A DNA stretch of 64,000 nucleotides from Lumbricus terrestris (taxonomy: Eukaryota; Annelida; Clitellata; Crassiclitellata; Lumbricidae), in NCBI GenBank assembly GCA_949752735.1, contig OX457050.1, positions 41,378,784 through 41,442,783 on the forward strand, given 5' to 3'. This document shows, in pieces, positions 1 through 9,880 of this stretch. Positions within the stretch are counted from its first letter, which is position 1. Every line of letters begins with the position of its first letter. The notes under the pieces are model-generated. The model searched no databases and was not told where the DNA came from. It saw only the letters and a list, made by a program, of their open reading frames with translations. The position numbers and the translations under genes were made by a program.

Positions 1-27
1 TTACATATATAGGCCTACTCTAAAATA

Positions 28-1105
28 GGTGATCGGACAAAATGGTACGGACAAAATGGTATGGATGAAATTAAAGCTGGATTAGTGAATTTTTATATAT
101 GAAATAGAAGCTGGATTAAAGAAAAGACGCATGTGAAATGGAAGCTGGATGAAGGCTCTGCATGGATATTTTTATATATGAAATGGAAGTTGTATTGATG
201 AAAATAACGCTTTAGATATAGACGCTGTATCAGGGTATTTTCATAGCTGAAATAGGGAGTGTAGGACATTTCCCCCCTGGACAAAACCCCCCGGACAAAA
301 ACCCCCGGACAATTCCCCTCCCGGGTAGGACAATTCCCCCTTGTCGAACATATTGCGTGTAAGTGGTATTACTGTAAAACGGCGGTCCTAAGTACACAAG
401 TTGGATTGATGAAAAGATTTCTTGATAAATAGAAGCCGGATTGATGAAAAATAATTTTTACTTAAATGGAAGCTGGATTGATGAAAATATTCTTGCTTAA
501 ATTGGAGCTGGATTGATGAAAATATTCTCGCTTAAATTGGAGCTGGATTGATGAAAATGTTCTTGCTTAAATTGGAGCTGGATTGATGAAAATATTCTTG
601 CTTAAATTGGAGCGGGATGGATAAAAATAATTGTTATTTAAATGGAAGTTGGATGAAACGCATTTTTGCCTAACTGGAAGGAAAGGGGAATTGTCCGGGG
701 GGTTAACGTCCTAGGCTAAATCGGGTGAAATTTCCTTGGGTTTTTGTCCAGGGGGGGGGAAATGTCCGCGCCCCGAAATGGGAGCTGGATTAATAAAAGA
801 TGCATTACAAATGGAGGTTGGTTTAAGGAATCTTATGGCTGAAATTGAAGCTGGATACATCATGAAACACATAAATGTAATATATCAATCCAGCTTCCAG
901 CTTCCATTTCTCAAGCATTTTTGTCGCCAATCCGGCTTCCTTTTCTCAATTTTTTTCTTCACTAGAGCTGTATTTCAGCCACAAAAACCATCCACCCTCT
1001 ATTTCAGCAAAAAGTACCCTCGTCCAGCTTCAATTTATCTATACCGTTTTGTCCGTACCATTTTGTCCGCCCATTTTGTTCGAGCTACCATTTTGTCCGG
1101 TCACC
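28..1105. mobile_element. Foldback element, GGACAAAATGGTACGG-iteron family
   Basis: The left end reads GGTGATCGGACAAAATGG and the right end is its near-perfect inverse (CCATTTTGTCCGGTCACC). Both ends carry two to four copies of a 14-16-bp iteron, GGACAAAATGGTACG. The interior is a degenerate minisatellite (GAAATAGAAGCTGGATT-type units), which is read in one orientation near the left end and in the other near the right end, so the element can fold back. A different foldback element (257-774) is nested inside one of its units. I do not see a matching target-site duplication, so the two ends may have recombined. There is no coding capacity, so it is presumably non-autonomous. Confidence 0.75.
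257..774 (+). mobile_element. Foldback element, GGACAATTCCCCCC family, copy 1 (nested)
   Basis: It starts GAGTGTAGGACATTTCC and ends GGAAATGTCCGCGCCCC. Both ends carry C-rich (left) or G-rich (right) 15-bp iterons of the type GGACAATTCCCCCC or GGACAAAACCCCCC. Inside are a conserved non-repeat segment (AACATATTGCGTGTAAGTGG) and about seven 35-bp units (CTGGATTGATGAAAATATTC). It sits inside a minisatellite unit of the 28-1105 element and is flanked by gaaatagg (249-256) and gaaatggg (775-782), an 8-bp target duplication with one mismatch. Related copies lie near 17.0, 51.4, 57.0 and 62.2 kb. Confidence 0.8.
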
Positions 1106-1617
1106 GTCGTACAGTGTATCTAGTTCAAATTGGATGTTAGTAGTTTATTATTTAAATATTTTTATGATGTCAATAGAAAGCGATAGAATGAATTTCTTGA
1201 TTGAGCTTTGAATTAAATTTATAAGGTGAATAACTTGATTGGAAAAATAGCGTGATGTGTTGAGTTCTTTTATGTAGGAAATCGTTGATCAGAGAAGGAG
1301 GAACAAATGTTCATTCTCTGTAGTAGGTCTAAGCATTCGTCAGATTTTGACAAATATTCTGTGTTTTATGTTTCCATCACCATTTCAATCAGTTAAATAA
1401 TTGTTTGCTGATAAATTTCTTTCAACCATGGAACTTTTACTTATACATGGAGAAGTTATGGTACTGAAGCATTTTATACCTAAAATATTACTCATTATGT
1501 TAGAATTTAAAACATAATTATTTTTAAAATACAGGTTTTTTAAAAACAAAAACAACTTGTTTCCTGGTGTGATGATTGTGTTAAAACGTTCGTTATAAAA
1601 CGTATAACGAATGTATT
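1106..1617. other. AT-rich interval, no recognised gene
   Basis: No long open frame or repeat family is recognisable here. It lies between two foldback elements and directly upstream of the unrecognised exon at 2211, so it may be intronic. Confidence 0.4.
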
Positions 1618-1625
1618 GAATCAAT

Positions 1626-2192
1626 GGTTAAACCGTAGTTTAGGTTGCTAAATTATTTTAATTTTCGATATCCCGTAGTTTAGGTTGCTAAATTAAGAAA
1701 CACCCCCAATCATGAATATAGTGCGCCATATAACGCGCTATTCCAATTCGCAACCGGAAGTAGCGATATAAACTGAAAACACGAGAAGGAAAATGGCAGT
1801 ATAGAAATGGAAGCTGGATTGACGAAACAGCGCAAGAGAAATGGAAGCTGGATGAAGGTCCTTTTACAGGTGAAATAGAAGCTGGATTGACGAAAAAGAT
1901 AAATGGATGCCGGATAAAGGTTCTTTTACAGGTGAAATAGAAGCTGGATTGACGAAAAACGCTTGAGAAATGGAAGTTAGATAAAGGCATTTTATAGTTG
2001 AAATAGAAGCTAGATTGACGAAAAACGCTTGAGAAATAGAAGCTGGATAAAGACATTTTTATAGTTGAATTGGAAGCTGGATTGAACCTGTCGATCCATA
2101 GATTACTTGTATATGCATTTAGCAATGGCCAAATAATTTAGCAACCTCGGGAAATGGCCAAATAATTTAGCAACCTAAACTACTGTTTAACC
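1626..2192. mobile_element. Foldback element, GGTTAAAC...GTTTAACC family
   Basis: The terminal inverted repeat begins GGTTAAACCGTAGTTTAGG and ends CCTAAACTACTGTTTAACC. A subterminal motif, GGTTGCTAAATTATTT, is repeated twice at each end. The perfect 8-bp target duplication gaatcaat lies at 1618-1625 and 2193-2200. The core is the shared minisatellite in its 33-bp form (GTGAAATAGAAGCTGGATTG). The long minus-strand open frame over 1688-2125 is an artefact of this stop-poor repeat. The insertion point is a few bases upstream of the putative splice acceptor of the next gene. Confidence 0.85.
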
Positions 2193-2210
2193 GAATCAAT
2201 TGCAGGAGAC

Positions 2211-2753
2211 ATGCTCATGGCCACAGAGATCGTCAAAAAGCGACTAAGAAAATTGGTGCTTCAACTGCAAGAAGTCGACGGTCAACCGTTCCAAGGACGC
2301 AGTGTTTCACAAAACATTCAACTTGATCTTGGCTGCCAAGTTTTTGGCAAATTTTTGGAACTGGGACTACCACCAACTGAAAGCAGTCATCTTCTGTCCA
2401 TCTATCACAGCTCAGAAAGCAACCTTGTGAAAGACATAATTGATAAAGCGACAAGCCACCAGGTGTGGCTGCAGACATTTGTTTCTGTCTACTATACAAC
2501 TAAAGTCGACTTTGAATTTGCCGTTCCAGCCGAGGATATTTGCCGTACTCGCTCTGGAATCCAGTATCTGCTAGATTTGTTTCACAACCTGGATTCAGAA
2601 TTTGACATTGTCCTGCGTGACTTGCATCATATTGGAGAAGTGGAGAGTGGGTTTGATAAGAAATTAAAATCTTGGATAACCAATGGCTACAGAGATTTAG
2701 ATGAACAGGACATCCCTAGTGGTGTTCATGCTAGTCACTGGTGGTGGTTCTAA
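2211..2753 (+). CDS. Unrecognised protein, 180 aa or terminal exon
   Basis: I do not recognise this protein. The frame encodes a mostly helical, charged polypeptide (MLMATEIVKKRLRKL...) with no signal peptide or membrane segment, ending in an unusual aromatic tail HASHWWWF. Base composition is more even than in the flanking DNA and the 543-bp frame is uninterrupted, which supports real coding. The frame stays open a little upstream of the ATG at 2211, and the sequence ttgcag just before it (2200-2206) could be a 3' splice site, so this may be the last coding exon of a spliced gene whose upstream exons are interrupted by foldback elements. A single-exon gene or a retrocopy is the alternative. 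The opposite-strand open frame (2233-2499) is a shadow. Confidence 0.6.
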   Translation: MLMATEIVKKRLRKLVLQLQEVDGQPFQGRSVSQNIQLDLGCQVFGKFLELGLPPTESSHLLSIYHSSESNLVKDIIDKATSHQVWLQTFVSVYYTTKVDFEFAVPAEDICRTRSGIQYLLDLFHNLDSEFDIVLRDLHHIGEVESGFDKKLKSWITNGYRDLDEQDIPSGVHASHWWWF

Positions 2754-3110
2754 AGAAACTATATCTGTTTGTCGGACTAACTGATCCCATTTTCGAATTT
2801 CTTTAGCTGGCTTCCTGGACCCTTCTATCATCGAGCACAAAAAAGTTGGATTCTCTTGTGAAAATGACATCGATTTGAATCAGAAATACAAGTGGTGTAC
2901 AATGGTCATGATATTGCTGTACTATATCCACTCGATATGACTTTGTTTGATATCTTTGCTTGGACTTGCTTTATAACATTTTGAGGATTTTGTATTGAAA
3001 TATTCGTGAACTATGGAGCAAAGTTTTCGTTGGTCAGTTCACACGGATCAGTCACTCTACTTATTTCAGGTCTTTTGTTGCTATGGAGACCTTTGAACGG
3101 GATGTTGTTG
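2754..3110. other. Probable 3' flank, no feature recognised
   Basis: This is AT-rich sequence downstream of the 2211-2753 frame. No clear AATAAA polyadenylation signal close to the stop codon and no repeat family were recognised. Confidence 0.3.
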
Positions 3111-3124
3111 TTATGGCCTGTATA

Positions 3125-3395
3125 ATATGTTGAGGCTATTTCACCTGTAAAAAAACCTTAATCCAGTTTCCATTTCTCTTGCCTTTTTTTCATCCAGCTT
3201 CCATTTCTTTTGCCTTTTTCATTCAGCTTCCATTTCTCTTGCCTTTTTTCATCAGTCCTGCTTCCATTTCACCTGTAAAAACTTTCATCCAGCTTCCATT
3301 TCTCATAAGTATAAGTAAGTAATTCAAAGAAATAGTCAAAATAATTTGGGATGGTGAAAATAATTTGGGATGCTAAACTACCAAATTACCAAACC
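3125..3395. repeat. Remnant of a foldback element with inverted minisatellite units
   Basis: Four to five copies of the shared minisatellite occur in reverse orientation (CATCCAGCTTCCATTTCTC). They are followed by two copies of AAAATAATTTGGGATG and then GCTAAACTACC, which resemble the subterminal repeats of the 1626-2192 element. The left terminus is not recognisable, so this is probably a decayed copy. Confidence 0.55.
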
Positions 3396-3424
3396 TAGTT
3401 CAAATATGCACTAATTTATTGCAA

Positions 3425-3640
3425 TAATTTATATAGCGCATCTAAAAAAGAGCTTATCTGAGGCGTTCAAAAAGCTCTACGGCTAAATAAAAGTATCCTA
3501 GGATGAGAGAGAGAGAGAGGGATATTCAGAAGGCATTTTCTAAACGGAACCAAAGGGAGGCCATTCCAGTTCAAGGAGCCTACTCCCGAGAAGGCAGGAT
3601 TCTGCTTAGTGGAGGCGCGAGCAAAGACTACGCACTAGTA
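3425..3640 (-). mobile_element. L2-like LINE 3' end fragment
   Basis: Read on the minus strand, this gives the tail of an L2/CR1-type reverse transcriptase with the typical ...LNWNGLPL... motif (usually xxWNxLP). The untranslated tail with GAGCGCCTC- and GCGCTATATAAA-like sequence follows at 3425-3480. It contains a short (GA)n run near 3505. A homologous fragment lies in the same position upstream of ZNF2 (13960-14180), so the insertion predates that gene duplication. Confidence 0.6.
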
Positions 3641-4662
3641 CGCAGGTATATTTGTCTATTTTCATGAAAAAATGGGAAGAACGCAATTGACAGTAGATAT
3701 GGCTGCAATAGTTCTTATGGTTGAGTTTATTACATCATAATTTTGGAATGAAGTTCGTTGAGTCTTCATGAAGGAGGTTGGAATTGTGAACCCTTTGCCA
3801 GAATCTATACAATGGATCCATTCAACTGGAAATTGAAATCATGATCTTGATGCACACAGTAAATAGCTTCCTTTGTGCAAAAATAATTAAGTGCTTTTTT
3901 AATTGGTTTGAAATAATCTATTATTGAGATGTGGCTTTGCTTTGTTTTAATAGATGCCGAAAGTTCTTTTTCTCATGTGCATGATGGCAAGCAACATTAC
4001 ATTAGAACTTTCCATTGAAAATTATCTGGAAACTCCTTGTTCTCGTTGATTTTCTTCAAAAACATTCGAGTCGAAATATTCACCGGAAACTTTGACTATC
4101 ATCAGTTATTTCTTCTTCAATCCATATGGCTTCTGATTAACAACACAAGGGTGTCCATTGCTGTCCAATTCTACAAAAGATTACAAGTTTGTATGTTTCA
4201 TCATAACAATTGTTTTCTGTGAGACCAATTTATTTTTAAAAATTCTGAAATAATTAATATCGAACGATGTCAAAAGTTTGACTTCCATTGATGAGCCAAA
4301 GAGAAATTTTCTTCACATGCGCATTGATTTGCTTTCAAATGGAAACCACCCGTGCCGAATAAAAGCCTTAAACCTACATATATTATTGTTCAATTTATGC
4401 GAAGAATCAATTGCACTGTTTGTCGATTTACAAAAGATCAGAAAGAACCAATTATGGTGAAATAACCATTGACTTCGTCTGAAATCATGGCACCAATGTG
4501 AAATTCCAGCAACTCATATGAGGAAACATTTTACAGTTGTATAAGACACCATTTACTGAAATAAGTTAGGTGACAGTGCATAATTTTTGGAAAACAATAC
4601 TGGAGAACGCCATGCAAAAGCCAACAATGTCAAAGATCATTTACTCTCATTAAAAAGCAAGC
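3641..4662 (+). promoter_or_regulatory. ZNF1 leader with splice-acceptor-like site
   Basis: This stretch is homologous to 14181-15046 upstream of ZNF2. A pyrimidine-rich run ending in TTTTAATAG (AG at 3952-3953) aligns with CAATAG, CTAATAG and TTAATAG sites upstream of ZNF2, ZNF3, ZNF4 and ZNF6, so it is a candidate 3' splice site for the ZNF exon. The ATG that opens ZNF2 has an equivalent at about 4612, but here its frame meets TAA at 4650-4652, so it cannot start ZNF1. Short open frames at 4037-4222 and 4278-4460 show no sign of being genes. Confidence 0.45.
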
Positions 4663-6090
4663 ATGAGAACCCATACTGGGGAGAAAACATACAAATGTCA
4701 GTTATGTTTGAAATCGTTTACTCAGGTTTGTTATCTAAAAGCGCATATGAGAACTCATACTGGTGAGAAACCATATAAATGTAAATTATGTCAAAAATCG
4801 CTTACTAAAGCTAGTCATCTGAAAACACACATGAGAACCCATACTGGAGAGAAACCCTACCAATGTCAGCTATGTCAGAAATTCTTTACTACAGGTAGTA
4901 ATCTGAAAAAGCACATGAGAACCCACACTGGAGAGAAACTATGCAGATGTCAGTTTTGTCAGAAATTCTTTACTACAGGCAGTCATCTGAAAATACACAT
5001 GAGAACCCATACAGGAGAGAAACCCTACCAATGTCAGCTATGTCAGAAATCCTTTACTACAGGTAGTAATCTGAAAAAGCACACGAGAACCCACACTGGA
5101 GAGAAACCATGCAGATGTCAGTTTTGTCAGAAATTCTTTACTACACGTAGTCAGCTAAAAATGCATATAAGAACCCATACTGGGGAGAAACCACATAAAT
5201 GTCAGTTATGTCAGAAATCATTTACTGAATGTAGTCATCTAAAAACACACATGAGAACACATACTGGAGAGAAACCATACCAATGTCAGCTATGTCAGAA
5301 ATCCTTTACTACAGGTAGTGATCTGAAAAATCACACGAGAATCCATACTGGGGAGAAACCATACAAATGTCAGTTATGTCAGAAATCATTTGCACAACTT
5401 GGCAGTCTCAAGCAGCACGTGAGAACCCACTCAGGAGAAAAGCCGTACAAATGTCAGCTATGTCAGAAATCATTTTCACAGGCTTTTAATCTCCACACAC
5501 ATGTGAGAATCCATTCAGGAGAAAAGCCATACAAATGTCACCTATGTCATAAATCTTTTGCACAACTTAGTAGTGTCAAGAAACATGTAAGAACCCATAC
5601 AGGGGAGAAGCCATTCAAATGTCAGCTATGTCAGAAATCATTTGCAAATGCTAGATATTTGAAGTGTCACATGAGAAACCATACTGGAGAAATGCGAGAA
5701 AAATGCAACTTCTTTTCAAAATCATTTGTACGATTTACCGATATGAAGTATCACATGAGAATACATTCTGAAGAAAAAACACAGTCATGTGCTATAGAAA
5801 TTTCACATTATGATGGCCTTAGAAATGAATTGAAAACTCATACTTGGACTAAACCACCTGCAGTTGAAGTTCCTTCAAAGACACTTAACGTTGGAGAATG
5901 TTTAATGATTATGACCAAAACGAAATCAATTGGCGATTTAAGCCCTTTTATTGCAGAACCTTTTGGATGTGGCGTATGCGATGAATTGTTTGCAATAGAA
6001 AAGGAATTTCTAGAGCATTGCTTTAGCCATGGTTTTGCACTAGACAATGATTTGTTGTTGACCTATGATGAAAGTCTATTTTCGGTTTAA
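4663..6090 (+). CDS. C2H2 zinc-finger protein (ZNF1), 475 aa
   Basis: This is a tandem C2H2 zinc-finger protein, presumably a nuclear DNA-binding factor. Twelve canonical fingers (C-x2-C-x12-H-x3-H) run from about residue 12 to 345 and are joined by [12 protein letters not shown] linkers. A thirteenth finger has lost its second cysteine (CNFF). A linker follows, and then a divergent finger FGCGVC...HCFSH at about residues 432-455. The same terminal finger closes all six ZNF genes in this window. Fingers 3-6 are very alike ([18 protein letters not shown]), suggesting local duplication. The open frame begins at a MRTHTGEK half-linker, because the family's usual upstream ATG is cut off by a stop codon at 4650. 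The protein may therefore be translated from a substitute start, or the gene may be decaying. No KRAB, BTB, SCAN or THAP domain is visible. Confidence 0.85.
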   Translation: MRTHTGEKTYKCQLCLKSFTQVCYLKAHMRTHTGEKPYKCKLCQKSLTKASHLKTHMRTHTGEKPYQCQLCQKFFTTGSNLKKHMRTHTGEKLCRCQFCQKFFTTGSHLKIHMRTHTGEKPYQCQLCQKSFTTGSNLKKHTRTHTGEKPCRCQFCQKFFTTRSQLKMHIRTHTGEKPHKCQLCQKSFTECSHLKTHMRTHTGEKPYQCQLCQKSFTTGSDLKNHTRIHTGEKPYKCQLCQKSFAQLGSLKQHVRTHSGEKPYKCQLCQKSFSQAFNLHTHVRIHSGEKPYKCHLCHKSFAQLSSVKKHVRTHTGEKPFKCQLCQKSFANARYLKCHMRNHTGEMREKCNFFSKSFVRFTDMKYHMRIHSEEKTQSCAIEISHYDGLRNELKTHTWTKPPAVEVPSKTLNVGECLMIMTKTKSIGDLSPFIAEPFGCGVCDELFAIEKEFLEHCFSHGFALDNDLLLTYDESLFSV

Positions 6091-6956
6091 GTTTAAAAGA
6101 TTCCTGAAAGATGGATTAATATAGTGCAGCAGCTGCCTTGTTGACTGCTTCAGATTTTCACATACAACGCACAATATCCTCTGCACATCAGAAACATAAT
6201 TAAGGCTGTCGTCTTTTTCTGAATAGCAAGTAAAGCATACGTTTAAGGTCAAGGTTCAGTCGGGTGAAGTTTTCACAAATCGAAAGCAACATGAAGTCTA
6301 TGAAGAACAACCGGGAAAAAAGTCTCTAAAAATTTTTATGGAAGCTGAAAGCATCTTCAAAGTTGGAGGACGCTGTGGTCGCTGCCAGTCAACGGAAGTT
6401 GTATTTTTCGTTTGCAGTTCAATTACGCTGCTATTCAAAGACAATGCATTGCTGTGATGAATCAGTTCGTTTAGAACCTGATTCAAAACAGATTAGCTGA
6501 CAGTGTAAAATGCATGTGCACCGTTTCATTCCGTTTATGTATAATTAACCGACTTCTTTCAGATCAACTTTTATACAATGATTTGTGCGATGCAACCTAT
6601 TCACATTAAAATTGTTTATTATATTTAGCCACACTGGGCTTTTCTTTCAGACTATTTAAAGTATATCAGACTGGCATATAGAACGAGAGGCAACGAGTTC
6701 GAGTCCCGTTGGCAGACTTGCTTCATAGGCTGCTATTTAGCGCCGTGTATTCCACTTACGCCAAGAATTAGTTTTATTTACCCAGCGTCCATTTAGGCAC
6801 GAAAACGTCCGGCGAAAAAATGGAGGCGCCTAAACGTTCTGCTTCGCAAATTATCCATTAATAAAATGACACTGAAACCTATTTGTATCAAGGTGTGCAC
6901 TGTGCATTATTATTATTATTCTCATGGTGATAATCACGGTGATGATTTCTAATCTC
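6091..6956. other. ZNF1 3' flank, no gene recognised
   Basis: The start is the expected 3' UTR of ZNF1. A sequence near 6690 (GAGTTCGAGTCCCGT) resembles a tRNA B box but has no convincing A box or cloverleaf, so it may be a SINE remnant. Nothing else is recognisable. Confidence 0.35.
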
Positions 6957-7080
6957 CGATATTCAGTAGATGGCAGACCAATACTTCTCAATCCAGCTCT
7001 ATTTCCTGAATAGCCATTCATCTATATTCGCTCGCCATTTTGTACAAAAGGAAGGTAAATTCTGATTTCCGTTTAACCCT
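6957..7080 (+). promoter_or_regulatory. CTCF-like/YY1-like block, copy 1
   Basis: Contains GATATTCAGTAGATGGCAGA (the AGTAGATGGCAG part resembles a CTCF core), then about 60 bp later CTCGCCATTTTGTAC (inverse of the YY1 core CAAAATGGCG), then a possible splice donor AAGGTAAAT. Five further copies of the same arrangement occur near 18.4, 33.5, 38.6, 41.3 and 51.0 kb, three of them upstream of ZNF genes. It may be a promoter with a first noncoding exon, or a dispersed repeat. Confidence 0.5.
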
Positions 7081-7451
7081 TTAATTACTTATTATATGCT
7101 TGCTAACTAACCATATAGAGGGAATATATTTGTCATGTGGAAAAGTTGACTTTTAAAAAATGGCAATATTGTGTCCTATACCCATGAAGCCGAAACTTGT
7201 AGTGGCAACATTGTTGCCACTGCCCACTAAGCCCAAATGAACGAATTAGAAACAAGTGCAACCAAAAAGCAGTACTGTTGTCAATCATGTAAGAAACATT
7301 AGTAAAAACAATAGGAAATCACATAGTACGGTTTCATACTTAGTGGCAGGCCTAGTTGTACAGTACGAGGGAATTGGCAATTGCACAATCCACAAGAAAG
7401 TAGAAGATCCGCATCCACCATCTGCGTGAACGTCGCGAGTCAATGTACCTC

Positions 7452-7700
7452 CCCCGTATGTATGGCATGTATGGTATGTATGTGTGTATGTATATATGGT
7501 GCATACATACATACATACATACATACATACCTATATACATGCATACATACACGCATACTTACATACATGCATACATACATGCATGCATACACACATACAT
7601 TCAACATATATACATACATACAGGTACATACGTACATACATACATACAATGTCATACATACATACGTACATACATACATACGTACATACATGCATACCAT
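7452..7700. repeat. (TGTA)n/(TACA)n microsatellite
   Basis: TGTA-type repeats at the left switch to TACA-type repeats, a simple-sequence array of about 250 bp with inverted halves. All open frames predicted over it (for example Tyr/Ile/His- or Met/Tyr/Val/Cys-rich frames on both strands) are artefacts of the 4-bp periodicity. Confidence 0.95.
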
Positions 7701-7764
7701 AGTGATATCTGGTGAATGAAAACATAATAATATGCATGCGGGAACGTTTCCAGTGCCTTCTAAG

Positions 7765-9388
7765 CAGTGATTCCGTTAACGTGCGTCCCGGACGCACAAA
7801 TTTTGACGCCGGACGCACAAAAATAAATGCGGTGCGTCCATGGACGCACCGAAGTTGTGAATGGACGCACAAATAAATTAACGATGCGTCCATGGGACAC
7901 CAACAAGAAATACCGTGGGGTCCGTATATGTGTAACTGTCTCAGTTTATGCATTGCGTATTAACTGACTGGTTATATTGGTGAATAATTTATGCAATGGC
8001 CTAGCTATTTATGAATATTTCATTTCTTTGTAAGTGAGTGACGTACATAGCATACATGCAGGCCTAGACCTAAACCATCGATATGTCCGCAATATTATAG
8101 CGTTCAACCGTTCCCATGAGCTGGCTTAAAAAGTATAGGCCTAATGATCGTCGTCGGATAGATCCTAAAATCAAGAAAATTAAAAGAAGTAGGCGTACAA
8201 CAATGCTAAAATGTTTTTTCTTGAAAAGAATAAAATTTATTATCGTCGGGAAGATTGGTATTTGTTATAGGCTATAGTGTCCTAAAAATTTCCCTGTTTA
8301 TTTTTTAAAATGATGTCATTGCTAACGACAATCGCATTTTAGCTCTCTCAGGCTCTGCCTTCATTCATTTCAATAAGTTGCATAAAGCCTGTACAAGAAG
8401 CCCTCTCAGAGGCGCTCTCCAGTAAATATTAATGCAATATGATGCAATCTAATTGTGCTCTAGCACCAGCTTTTGCTTCTAAATGGCTGTTACGCTAATT
8501 TGTTCTCAAATTTAAAAAACTAAAAACTTCTACTTATCGTTGGCTTAGGCTATAGCCTAGAGGCCTATGGCCAATGGCTATACTTGACCGTTCACGATTC
8601 CACGATACAGGCCTATATTTAATTCCAATTCAGCCTACCTCTGGAGAAGCTGGCTGTAATTTATGAGTTTATGACTTGGTATTTTCTGTATTGGTATCAG
8701 CGGCGTCCGCAGGCGTACGCACTTACGCAAGTGCGTACAGCAGCGGCGCCCGCAGACGTACGCACATACGTAAGTGCGTACAGCGCGATGACCCCAAAAA
8801 AGGTCATCAGTTATTTCGGCGGATAGAAAAGGTATGTTTTTGTGAAATTCTAGGTTGATGACTAAAAAAAAAGGTCATCAGTTTTTTCGGCGACCTAACG
8901 AAAAAATTTTCCTGTTCGCCCCTCCATGGAAAATTTCTGTGCGTACAAGAAAAAAATCCTGCGGGCGCCGCTGATTGGTATCGACAACTTCAGATTTTAA
9001 CACACAAAATAAGCAACGGTAAAACGAATTTTATAGCTGACTTTAGCTATATAGGTGCCTAATTGAACTTTTGTAAACGGAGGAGAGTTAGAGCCAATTT
9101 TTACGTACGCATGTGGCTGTTCGCAAAATGTACGAGTTGCAACAGAATGAGATGGTAAAAAATACGAATTTTTGCGTAGGTTATGTAATAATAGGCCTAA
9201 TGGCTGGGCTCTTTGTCGCCTGTAATATAAGAAGTTCGGAATTTTTTACATTTGTCCTACTATGGCCCGATGGGACTCCAAAAATGGATGGGTGTGGAGT
9301 CCATGACTCATCCATTTGGTGTGGACTCCAACTTTTTTGATGTGATGCGTCCATGACTCCAAGAATTCAGACCTTAACGGAATCACTG
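7765..9388. mobile_element. hAT-type non-autonomous transposon, 1.6 kb
   Basis: The terminal inverted repeat is CAGTGATTCCGTTAACG at the left and CTTAACGGAATCACTG at the right. It is flanked by a perfect 8-bp target duplication, cttctaag, at 7757-7764 and 9389-9396, the hAT hallmark. Subterminal short motifs (GTGCGTCC, GGACGCAC, ATGCGTCCATG, GGACTCCA) recur near both ends and are likely transposase-binding iterons. No transposase frame is seen. A second hAT-type element is nested at 8698-8973. Confidence 0.88.
8698..8973. mobile_element. hAT-type MITE (276 bp), nested
   Basis: The terminal inverted repeat is CAGCGGCGTCCGCAGG at the left and CCTGCGGGCGCCGCTG at the right. The perfect 8-bp target duplication attggtat lies at 8690-8697 and 8974-8981. 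The interior has GTCATCAG...TTTCGGC motifs that recur in MITEs at 16.8-17.0 kb and 61.2-61.6 kb. Near the left end a 55-bp segment (GCAGGCGTACGCAC-type) is duplicated. Confidence 0.9.
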
Positions 9389-9396
9389 CTTCTAAG

Positions 9397-9880
9397 TACA
9401 TCGACCAGTAGGAAAACATAATATTGCCTCTACCCTTTAAAGGGTTAAACATTGGTCAGCTCTTAATTTGTATGTTTGTGCCTTATTATTCGCCGACACT
9501 CTACAATGAAAATCTGTTGCTGTTCCTAAATTAACAGTTCGAAATTTGCGTTTAAGTCCCTTGTTGTGGAACCCTAAGAACCCTTGTTCTGGAGTCTTTG
9601 GAGAAGGATCGCATGCTGGAGATAAGTGTACAAATTCTTGTTTTAAAAATTGTTTGTGGACAAAAACGGTTGTTTTGATTAAACGTAAGGCATTAAAATA
9701 ATTCCTACACAAGAGGTGCAAGGTTTTTGGGAATTAAAACAATCAGGAATTCAAGTGTGTTGCGTCCCGAATAGGCGCAAGTGAGTGATATTAGGTGATA
9801 ACAGTGGAAACACGTGGTTGAGAGTAAGCAAGTAAGCTACTATATTCCTGAGATCGGTCAGCAATAGAGTAAAGATAAAA
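9397..9880 (+). mobile_element. Presumed 5' UTR of the CR1-type LINE
   Basis: This is noncoding sequence between the end of the hAT duplication and LINE ORF1. The exact 5' boundary of the LINE is not visible because no target duplication could be matched to the 3' end, so the LINE start within this interval is inferred. Confidence 0.4.

Noticed and set aside
6675..6725. tRNA gene suggested by GAGTTCGAGTCCCGT
   Set aside because: Only a B-box-like stretch; no A box, acceptor stem or terminator T-run that fits a cloverleaf.
7285..7953. Tyr/His/Cys-rich frames around 7.3-7.9 kb
   Set aside because: Translation of the (TACA)n microsatellite in every frame.
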